Source: Phytophthora quininea
Lineage: Eukaryota; Oomycota; Peronosporomycetes; Peronosporales; Peronosporaceae
DNA: 64,000 nt
Assembly: GCA_011947345.1 (NCBI GenBank)
Contig: JAAVTG010000523.1
Coordinates: 372,001-436,000 of the forward strand
Direction of reading: 5' to 3'
The position numbers and the translations under genes were made by a program. The notes under the pieces are model-generated. The model ran no database searches. It had not been told where the DNA came from and worked only from the letters and a program-made list of their open reading frames with translations. Shown one piece after another: positions 55,536 through 64,000 of the stretch (positions are counted from its first letter, which is position 1; every line of letters starts with the position of its first letter).

Positions 55536-58500
55536 ACCACATCACGGTCTGGGCTCGCCGGTTCCGGGAGCACAGCTTGTTCTGCCACGACACAGCCGAA
55601 GTGTTGTCGATACGAAATTGTATGTGTATGGGGTGTGCCGTCAGCAAGGTGCGGCGGTTGGACCAGGAGTGTCCCCACGCTTGGACAGCGAACGCACACG
55701 ACAGCAGCTCGCGAAAGTTGATATCGAAGCCCGTCACAGAGTGCATTTTTGTCGAATGAGGAGCTGTTCTGTTTCGGTGAAACGGTAGCGGATGACGCAG
55801 CGGTCGGCCGCTACCAGGGCGCACAAACCCGTGTCCGAGGCATCCATCTCCACCACGACACCTGGGGGAGGTGCCTAGCGGAAGTAGGAGAGCGGGACAC
55901 CGTTGAGAGCGGGAGCCTGGAGAATGAGGGACCACCAACGCAGGTCCTGTTTCATTCCCGCGGACACCGGTACCCGTTGCCAACGCGTAAGGTGGTGCTC
56001 GTGTGGCACAGGCGTTGGAGAAAGGGCCGGGCTGGGCGGACGCACGTCGCGACGTGACGGAACGACCAAGCAGGGACCGGTAGTCGGAGCGATGCAGGAC
56101 ATCCTCAGCGAGCGCGTTTAGCGCGCATGCGCGCGCCTTGTCAATTTTCTAGGACGGCATAGCGACGGAGCGGGCCGCGGTGTCGAAGATCAGGCCGAGC
56201 ACTTGCTGGCGCGAGCTCCACCTGTGAATTTCTCCTCGTTGACCGCGTCGTTGCCCAGCACTGTGACCATGGCGAGCCATAAGGAGCGGTCGACTTCGGA
56301 GCAATTGTCGCCGATGTCAGCGGCGACGTTGATATGACCATCCACCCAGAAGCAGTTGAAGAGGCCCGAGGCTCGTAGGGCATTTGACGAGCACCCGTGG
56401 AGGTGAGCGATGGTACCACCCACAACACCGTAACTTGCTGGAGAACCAGACCAGCCGAAAGCGGCCGCGGTGTCGATGACAAGGGCATTGTCGGCCTCGA
56501 GCCGGCCACCAAAGTGGTACACACTCGCTGTGGGTGCACACATTCCGGAAGGCCGAGGTCACGTCATGAGGATATTGGCGGACGGGTATTGTGATTGTTG
56601 GCGAAGAATTTCACGGGCAACCGTATCACACGGCTCGAAAGCGGGAGGGCACAGGCTGGATACATCGGTGGCATCGTTGACGGAAGCACCCTCGGGAAAG
56701 GATAGATCGTGGATCAGGCGACCAGATTCCCGCGGGTCGGAATCGCCCTTGTCGACGACGCCAAAGGGACTCAGGCGAACTTCGGGCCAAAACTCGAGAA
56801 TATCGAGGTCGAGCACCAGGTAACGCCAGTGGTCCTGTTCCTTACGAATGTTACGCACAAGGACCGGGTAGCGCTCGTCCGCCGACTTGTGGTTCGCCGG
56901 GTAAGTCCGTTGCCGTGGAAGCGGGCTGTGAAGGGGAACGCGGACACCGGACTCCGCTATCTCAAGGAGAGCATCGCGATGCGGGTAGTCGCTGCAGGAG
57001 GCACTGATTACCGCGGGCAAGATATGTTTGTTTGGCCATAGTCGTCGGCGGTTTGGCCACGCACGAGCTTGACAAACCGGGGTAGCGTGATCCGGGTACG
57101 CCGGACGAACTCGGATAGCGTGTGCTGGAGTGCCTTGTTAAGCGACGGAGCGCCCTTGACCATCGCCGGAGTTGGGCTCGGGAAGCGGAGACCGACCCGA
57201 CTTAAGGCATAGTTGAGGCCGCGCAGCCGAATGCGGTCCCAGAGGTCGTCGCGCGCCGAAGCGTTCGCCGCAAAGCTCGACATGTCCACAGCACGCGGCG
57301 CGGTTCGCCGGACGGCGGGGTGGGACTGGTGGCGGCAGCGGCAGGGAAGAACCGTATCCGGGCTGGATGGAGCTGGTCAACGTGCAGTGCGCACCGGTGG
57401 CGCTTCGAGGGCGGCGGAGTGGTTGGACGGTCCGATCGCCGGTCGAGGTTCCGACGCGTTAGAAGGAGTACGCTGCGCAGCCAGAGGTAGGGGGTGCCGT
57501 GGGGCGACCCTGGCCGACAATGAACGCCATGGGGCGGTTCGTGAAGAGCGCAAGGACCATGGAGTGCCTTGGCTGGGGTGGCGCACCAGCGTCAACGTCA
57601 GAAGCAATGGGCGAGGACACCGGGAATGGTAGTGTGAGAGGCTCGTTAGCATCGCGAATGGTAACTGTATGTACGTTCGCTGTGTATAGGAACCGAAGAG
57701 CCGACGAGCTAGCGACACCTCGGCCTCCTCAGGCACGATCGCGGTGGCTGGGATGGCGCCGGTCCGGTCCGTAGTGACGATCAATAAAGTCTTGGAGCTC
57801 CCGCGGCAGGCGGCCGGCCCAGCGATGCGTGCGATCGTGGTGCGCGCATCGGTCGGGGCTACCACCGTAGCACATACCCCAGCGAGAAACAGTAGGCTGG
57901 ACTCGCGGCCGTCGCGGTCACGCAGGATAAGTGGCCTGACCGAGTCGGGCATGATCGGGGTCCGCGTCGCTGGGCCACGGCGGGTGGGGTCCGTCACGCC
58001 GGCGGGTAGTCGCAGGGGGCGGTGGAGACAGGGTGCCGCCGGAGACGCCGTGGCGATGCGCAGCGCGAGCCCATTTAGTGCCGCCTGCCAGTCAGCGCTG
58101 TGGTAATCGACGGCGGGCACTGCTTCACAGAAGCCTCGCCACCAGTGCGGTGAGTCGACGAGGAGGTGAGACAGCGCCTTGCCGATGAACTGGTTGACGA
58201 AGAGGAGCGTGAGACGTACACGAGCTGGGTTGTTGCTGTCGCGCTCCGAAGCGCTTGGCACGCGATAGCAGCCGACGAACGTGGTCGTAGCACGTCGCCC
58301 ACCGAAACTAGCACACCGAGCGCGGCAAGCAGGTCCTCGTACGTGACACAGTCGGCTGTGGCCGCTGGCAGGGTCGCGCTCGAGCCGAAATCAGCGGTGA
58401 AATTGGCGTTGGACGAGCCTCGCTGGAGATGCTCCAGCTCCATCTGCGGGCGGAAGTGCAACACGGTTAGCCCTCAGGAACCGAGGCGACCACTATAAAG

Positions 58501-60261
58501 AGCCATGAGGACCGCCGGAGGCGCGTCGAACAGGACGCACTCGATCTCGCGCAGGTGGAGAACAAAGACATGAGCGACAACCACGTACCCGACGTCGTGT
58601 TCAGCTCGCGGAACATCCGCTGAGCAGCTAGTTGGTGGGCAAGAGGCGGGTGGAACTCGCCCTCGACTCGCGTCCTGGCGTCTGAAAGCTCGAGCAGCGG
58701 AGCTCCCAGAGCTCCGCAGGAGGGAAGGTGGCAACATTACCAAGCGCGGGAAGAGTCCATGTAGTGCAATCCGAGCGTGGAGACCGCCGTCGAAAGCGCC
58801 GGCGGGGTGCGTGGGGTGGACCGGGGCGGCTGGGACGTCCACCGAGAGCGATACCAAATCAGAAGACCGGTATGAGACTGCACGTCCCGCTGCAGGCGCG
58901 CGACGAGGTCAAACAGTTGATCAACCTTCGCTTCCAGTGAGGCGCGCTGGGACGCAGCGCTAGCCGCGGGCGGCGGGGATGAGGAGGCGAAAGAGCGCGG
59001 GAACTCGTCCAGGTTAAAGCCTCCCGAGCGACGTGGACCCACCGGGGAGGGCAGTGGCGCCGACGCCGGGGACGGCGATCTCCGCGCTCCACACGGGTTC
59101 ATGGCCTGCCCGCTGCACTGAGCGCCGCTCAGGATGACCCCAGGCTTAGGCTCGTGGGCGTCACCGCGCCGAGGAATCAGTGACTCGGTCGCTGCATCAG
59201 CGGATGGCACTGGCAGCGCTGGGTCGGCGCGCACGGACGGGAGTGGTGTGGTGGTCGCACATGGCGCCAGCACCGAGACCACAGGCGGTTCCGCAGTGGA
59301 GGGCGAGGGTCGGGCAACACCGGCGGCTATGGGCGGGTCGGCAGGGGCGAGAACGCCGGAGCTGCTAACGGAGGCGACGAGAGGCTCGGTGGGGTGGGAG
59401 TGGACGCGTCGACAACCACGGAGGGCGGCACGGCCGCCTTCCGCTTCTTGGGCTTGGTGGTGACAGTCACGCTGCTGGCCGACCCGACTCGCTTCGGTTG
59501 GCGGGAAGCCGCGCGCAGGACGCGTGCAGCCTGCTTGGCACGAAGCCTCGCACTTGTTCGCCCCGCGGAGGCGACAGCGGAAGATGGCGACTCGGCGGCG
59601 GCGTCGGCGTCCGAGACGCCATCCGCGTTGACCACGATGACGTAGCGCGCGGCAGCAGCGGGCGGGTCCTGAGCGACCGGCGGAGTGGGCTGACCACTGG
59701 ACGAGGCAGAGGCCGGGTCTCGCCTGGCTGAAGTTGAAGGTCCACCGCCCCGCACCGGAAACGGCAGACGGGACAGCTTGATGGCTTGGGCTTGAGGCGC
59801 TTGACATGTTGGCGGAACGGTGGCGCAGGGTTTGCTTGAGCTGTTGGCAGTCGCTTGAAAACTGAGCGCTGGCTGCCAGCCACCCGAGCTTGCGCGTTTT
59901 GGTTGGCGCTGGCTATTTGTCAAACTCCGCCCGCGGAAACCCTTTTTCCTGCTGAGCAGGAAATGCGATTTTTTTGTTCAGGCGTATGAAGGTCGTGGAT
60001 CGTGACCTGGGCGCAGAGGAATTTAGGAGCACTAGAATGGGGACGAAAGCAATGAGGAGAACGGGACACTTAGCTGGGAAGAGTGTAGAAGGCTGGTGTA
60101 TTGTAGCTGGAGGAGGAAAAACCAAGAGTGAGGACTCGGAGGAGCGAAGCGGGGGTGAATTCCACCCGCTGAAGCTCTCCTGTCCAATGCCTATACTAAG
60201 CCTTGTGAATAAGGAGCTGCGCACAAGAGCGTGGGTGATTCGTAACCTCAACAAGGCGTAA

Positions 60262-60996
60262 CTCGGGCCGACGATTCCTATGAATCGTTGTGCAGTGATC
60301 CCGATATCGACATCATATACGTTGGAACTTTACACCCCAGCCACTTTAAGCACACCAAGTTGGCGCTGCAACTTGGCAAGCACGTTTTAGTGGAGAAGTC
60401 CATGGCAATGAGCTCGGAGCAGGCGGACGAAGTGATCGCTCTCGCTCGAGAGAAACGCCTTTCCTTATGGAAGGCATGTGGACTGCGTTTTTCCGAGCCA
60501 TTCGCTACGTTCGTCAATTCCTGGTGGGCAAGGAGATTGGGGAAGTTCATCGCATTCAGGCTGGAAAAGGGTTCGCCTTTGCTCGTGATAATGAGAGACT
60601 GGAAGAAAGAGCTAGGAGGAGGTTTGTTGGACACTGGCGTGTATTTGCTGGCCATGGTGGCGATGGTGCTGGGAGTCAACCCAGAGAAGGTTACGTCGGT
60701 CGACAAACTGGACGCGGATGGCATCGACGTCTTCAATTTGGTGACTCTCGAGTACGGTGGAAATCAGTTTGCAACGTTGCAGTATTCGATGCTGGTCGAG
60801 ATGGCGGAGAGCGTCACCATCACCGGCAGCACGGGCCGCATTTGCATCCATCCGCCGCTCCATACCGCGATGCAGGTGACAGTGACGAAGTATTTGGACG
60901 ACGGTGCGCAGCGACGAAGAGATCGGTGTTTCCGCTTCCGTCGGTGGTTGCTGGTGCGTCCTTTAACTATAGGCGCTCGGAGGGCTTTGTGTTGTA
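60262..60996 (+). pseudogene. dihydrodiol dehydrogenase-like oxidoreductase (Gfo/Idh/MocA), main part
   Basis: NAD(P)-dependent oxidoreductase related to trans-1,2-dihydrobenzene-1,2-diol dehydrogenase. The first register gives SYESLCSDPDIDIIYVGTLH, HVLVEKSMAMSSEQADEV (the family EKP motif with P changed to S, Lys kept). A second register from 60467 gives FLVGKEIGEVHRIQAGKGFA, the first resumes with GGGLLDTGVYLLAMVAMVLG and VTITGSTGRICIHPP, and the second returns near 60905 with FPLPSVVAGASFNYRRSEGF and a stop at about 60995. So at least three frame changes. The nucleotide-binding N-terminus is absent here; part of it lies at 53223-53305 beyond the DIRS element. Confidence 0.75.
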
Positions 60997-61107
60997 GCCG
61001 CAGCTACAAAGCGATGCCGTTGCTGGGATGTAGGCCCAACAACAGCACTAGTTTAGCAGTTAACAACGGACAGACGAGCGGTTAGCGGCAGTTGTCAATG
61101 GACAGTC

Positions 61108-62102
61108 TCAACGAGAGACACTGCATATGAGAGAACTAAGCTCAATAAATTCACTTTGTTCTTCTCGTGTTGAGATGTACGAAGAGATCGCAGCTGCAGT
61201 TGTTATGGTGACATTGATCGTCACTGTGATCGTTGTGTATCGGCGACGTACTGCGAAGTCTCGCGAACGTGGCAACATTGAAGAGGAGGAGGACCAACTG
61301 TGAACTAGCTGGAGTGGCACATTCGTCGCATTACTGCATGTAGACGGCCCATCACCATGGCCCCTGCAAATTTCAGCTGATGGTGCAACTAATGGAATTC
61401 TGAAAGCATAGTATTTTGTGCTTGAGAAACGAAATGAACCTCTACTTAGCTGGACAGCTCCTGCATCAACTTCTTTTTGCTCCGCCGGCGGCTTTTGTTT
61501 GTTCCTGATGCCATATAGTCCCGCAATCCTGGCCTTCGTCTTCACTGCACTGTACTCAGTCCACTTAGGGTCCGAAGGATGCAACTTTCCCAAATTGTTG
61601 TCTTGGAAAAACCTTTTGGGGCTTACCAATACCTCTTTTTCTTGGTTGCAGGTTTCGGTTTGACCTTGACACCGCCTTCAACCCTCGCTTTGGACTCCAA
61701 CGCAGTCGCCATGGCAATCTGCGCCCTCTTTTCCATATCATTTGGCTTCGCACTCATAGACTTGGAGGTCGTTAAGGCCTTTTTCCCCTTGGAAGCCGCT
61801 AACACGTTCGAGGACTGCGCCCTCGTCAGAGTCTTCTGCGACTGTCCGTTGGCCAGCAATTTGGCGGACTCGGATTTCTTCAAAGACGTGAACGACCTCT
61901 GCAACAGCTTCATAAGCCAGCCCCTTTCTTCCTCGGTCTCGTCTTCCTTGTTTACTCTCAGGAATCGCCTGTCGCTGGAGACACCAAGAGTTGCTTTCAC
62001 GGAAGCTTGAGCACCCTCGACATTCTTGGACACGGCAGCAGCATCGCTGCCAACGGCCAACACTGAGGCCACAGCCACCGCCAGCATTATTGCTACCCGC
62101 AT
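61108..62102 (-). pseudogene. RXLR effector, paralogue of the 41-kb locus, frameshifted
   Basis: ATG at 62102 opens a signal peptide (about residues 1-20), RFLR at 46-49 and a strong EDETEEER ending at 60, then LMKLLQRSFTSLKKSESAK and LTRAQSSNVLAASKGKK .. DMEKRAQIA. The frame stops at 61623. A second register, open from about 61632, carries the expected continuation NLGKLHPSDPKWTEYSAVK and has no stop until 61108, so the true end is unclear. The break sits next to an AAGAAAAAGAGG run. Domain order and spacing match the locus at 41.2-41.8 kb. Confidence 0.75.
61175..61303 (+). CDS. small single-pass membrane protein candidate (42 aa)
   Basis: ATG at 61175 gives MYEEIAAAVVMVTLIVTVIV, one strongly hydrophobic helix followed by a basic YRRRTAKSRER patch and an acidic tail. 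Stop TGA at 61301-61303. Type III or signal-anchor topology is plausible. There is no known family. It lies just after the dehydrogenase pseudogene; 60997-61174 and 61304-61400 show nothing else. It may be chance. Confidence 0.3.
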   Translation: MYEEIAAAVVMVTLIVTVIVVYRRRTAKSRERGNIEEEEDQL

Positions 62103-62162
62103 GTCGTGAGTGGTTACGAAGGAAAGTAAATTTCGGACTGAACAATATTTTTGCTGGATCAT

Positions 62163-62530
62163 GAGTAGACAGCCAGCTCAAGCTGGGATCCGGAAGAGGT
62201 TTGGAGGCGATTTGCCAGCCATTACTGCTCAAAGCGGAGATTCTGTACGAACTCCCCATCCTCGAGAAACATCAGCGCTGGGCCATCATGCTCTTGAGCT
62301 TGATGTGGCTTCTTGCTTCAGCTTTTATTCGGACGTAAACATTCTCACACCCAAGCGACAAAACGTTCCTCGTCAACATGCGGACACATTTCCCAGTTGG
62401 AGATCAGCAATGAGAAATATAAATGACGCTCTAACTTACGCGTGTCCCAAAGCCTTTACTTCACAGTTGGATAGTCCGCAGCACTTGAAATCGTAATCCA
62501 TAAACGTATTCACCACAAAGCAACTTCGCC
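62163..62530. other. intergenic, no gene seen
   Basis: Separates the RXLR gene start from the 3' end of the next minus-strand gene. It should hold the effector's promoter. I see no certain oomycete initiator-type core element. Confidence 0.35.
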
Positions 62531-64000
62531 CTACTGTGTCTGCGGGTCGGACGGGGCCTCCGCGTCATTCTGCGCAGGAGGCGTGTCTTCTTGCTTTCCT
62601 TCCGACGCTGCAGTCGCATTGTCACTGTCCGTAGTGGCGATCGTCACGATGGTGCTCTTGGTCGATTGATCTTCGCTCGTCTTGGCGATCTTCTGCACCG
62701 AAGGAGTTGCATCAGACGCGCCACTGAGAGGCCGCTTCGTCAGCGCCGTCCCAGTAGTCGTTGGCGCAGTCGGAGCAGCGTCTCCTCCAGCTGCAAACCG
62801 AGCCAGACGTTGACTGCGACGCTGAGCCTCAGGAGCTGGCGCAGTCGCAGCGTCTCCGACATGAGAAAAGGCGTGGGATTGGAGCGACGAGCCTGGTGAT
62901 GGCGGAGATGGCACTGGTAGGGAGATCCCTGGCTTGCCAAAGACCAGTCCACTCGCACCACCCGATCCGAAGGCACCAAAGCCCCCACCACCAGTCGATA
63001 CATTCGCCGCACCCATGGTGACAGGCGTAGCATCACTTTCTGGAGCAGCTTTGGCCTCACTACCGGTAGCTTCGGCGGGGGTAGCAGCAGCCTTTGTGGG
63101 CATAAATCGCGCTGCTCCACCCACCTGCTTCTTGATGGATCTCAAGGCAAACAGACGCAGCGTTTCCTCTGTCGTCAACGCAGCCGACTCAGTCGCCTCG
63201 GCAGTCTTTTGCGGTGCTACTGCCGTGGGTGCTGGGGTGCAGATGAAGGCGCAGGAGGCGTGGGAGCAGTGGCTGTGGCCGTCGGCACTACAGTCTTTGA
63301 CATCGCCGTAGTAGTTGCAGGACCCGTAGGCGCTGTGACCGTCGTGGTTGACGTAGCTGCCGTTACTGGGGTCGTCGTGCCTGCACTAGTAGCCGGTGGA
63401 AGTGGTGGCGCCGCCGAAGTAGCGATGGTCTTTGTTTCTGCGACCTTTGTTTCAGACGCAGTTATGGTGGATTGCTGCGGCACTGGCTCTGGCTTAGCAG
63501 CCAGCTTTGGTGACGAGAACAGTGGCGCTGGAGCCGTGGTAGGCTTCACCAAGTCCTTTGTCGGAGTGGCTGTCGTAGCAGGAGTTGGTTGAGGCGGCGA
63601 CCCAGGAGGGGAAGGCACAGGAGTTTTCGCTGGTCCGGCAGCAGGTTGAGACGCGCTCGTTGCGTGGTCCTTCAGCTCGCTGTTTTCCTTCTTCAAGTTT
63701 TTCAGTCCCGACATGAGCTTGGCGTTAAACTCCTTGAGCTGGGTGCTCTTCTTCGTCTCGAATTCTAATTGCGCCTTCAGATTCTGCCGCTCCTTCTCCC
63801 AAGACGCCGTCGCGCCGCTCGCAGTTGCGGCGCTTTCCTGCTTAGCAGCTTCGGAAGCCGCCAACTTGGTCTCTAGCGCGGTCTTTTCCGTCGTCACAGC
63901 AGCAATCTGCGCCTGAACACTACTGAGCTTTGTCTCGAGCGTGGTGATCGCCGCGGCTCGCTCCTCCGCTTCCTTGTTCTTCTCAGCTAACTGTTTTGTC
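62531..64000 (-). CDS. coiled-coil, FG-bearing protein, TPR/MLP nucleoporin-like (C-terminal part)
   Basis: Enters from the right edge of the window and ends at 62531. Order: an Ala/Glu/Lys-rich coiled coil (KNKEAEERAAAITTLETKLS .. NAKLMSGLKNLKKENSELKD), a long Pro/Thr/Ala-rich linker, then RLFALRSIKKQVGG, a Gly-Phe patch (GGGGFGAFGSGG, GLVFGKPG), a basic RRSQRLARFA, and an acidic tail. Coiled coil followed by FG dipeptides and an acidic disordered tail resembles the nuclear-basket protein TPR/MLP, but this could be another coiled-coil protein. A one-base register change lies near 63230 (CACCCCAGCACCC), probably an error or recent lesion. Confidence 0.45.

Larger units (their letters stand above)
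53306..60255 (-). mobile_element. DIRS-like retrotransposon (tyrosine recombinase), decayed
   Basis: About 7 kb on the minus strand. Right to left: a gag-like region (59923-57380, Pro/Ala/Ser-rich with a coiled coil near SLEAKVDQLFDLVARLQRDV), a DIRS-type reverse transcriptase (57020-56190: VRLSPFGVVDKGDSDPRESG, AFGWSGSPASYGVV, FWVDGHINVAADIGD with the catalytic area changed to VDG), RNase H (FDINFRELLSCAFAVQAWG, IDNTSAVSW near 55610, and AAHVAGVDNRIADAGS near 54615), and a tyrosine recombinase (54538-53440). Frames are broken in many places and a separate insertion lies inside the RNase H. It splits a host gene. Confidence 0.75.

Noticed and set aside
57213..58498. Several long plus-strand GC-rich frames over the DIRS gag region
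   Set aside because: High-GC antisense shadows; the minus strand carries the DIRS RT, RNase H and recombinase in consistent order.
61108..61400. Minus-strand frame as the genuine C-terminus of the 62-kb RXLR protein
   Set aside because: Open by chance after the DPKW tail; composition changes and the paralogue at 41 kb ends soon after that tail.
1..64000. CRISPR arrays, operons, Shine-Dalgarno sites, bacterial terminators
   Set aside because: Introns, retrotransposons and secreted effectors show a eukaryotic nuclear genome; no regularly spaced repeats were seen.
1..64000. tRNA or rRNA genes
   Set aside because: I saw no cloverleaf with conserved box A/B sequence and no rRNA-like block; a tRNA scan would be decisive but I could not run one.
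1..64000. Crinkler (LxLFLAK) effectors, elicitins, NLPs
   Set aside because: No LFLAK motif, no six-Cys elicitin pattern and no GHRHDWE-type heptapeptide found in any frame I read.

Overview
The window looks like nuclear DNA of a plant-pathogenic oomycete, most like Phytophthora. The signs are secreted RXLR/EER-type effector genes, very short introns (57-136 nt where resolved), an oomycete-style TAPT1 gene, DIRS, LINE, Copia, hAT and piggyBac elements, and a multi-copy LRR-like gene family. It is a gene-sparse, repeat-rich region in which most coding sequence is broken.

Layout. (1) 0.3-2.1 kb holds a TAPT1-family membrane protein (-) with one clear 61-nt intron. (2) 2.8-22.4 kb is an effector graveyard: about ten RXLR or RXLR-like loci and fragments, almost all with frameshifts, stops or degenerate motifs. 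They are mixed with 5'-truncated copies of one LINE family (LINE-B), a multi-pass membrane LRR protein (5.4-7.5 kb), a MORN fragment and a clean type I asparaginase gene (18.5-19.8 kb). (3) 22.4-32.2 kb is one long decayed LINE (LINE-C, -) with an OTU-like protease domain, APE endonuclease, reverse transcriptase and RNase H. (4) 32.2-43.8 kb and 47.8-50.2 kb hold four broken copies of an LRR-like family, cut by a piggyBac element with TTAA target duplications and readable inverted repeats, by LINE-B and by other insertions. An RXLR pseudogene lies at 41.2 kb. (5) 44-47.8 kb is a hAT transposase gene carrying two nested insertions, one a solo LTR. (6) 50.2-53.2 kb holds a kinase remnant and a decayed Copia. 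(7) 53.2-61 kb is a dihydrodiol dehydrogenase-like gene split by a 7-kb DIRS element, itself carrying a GATCC-rich insertion. (8) 61-64 kb holds a small membrane ORF, an RXLR pseudogene paralogous to that at 41 kb, and the C-terminal part of a coiled-coil, FG-bearing protein running off the edge.

The probable working genes are the asparaginase, TAPT1, the FG coiled-coil protein and possibly one or two short secreted proteins. Nearly everything else records insertion and decay. Single-base frame changes also occur in genes expected to be conserved, so some breaks may be base-level assembly errors.
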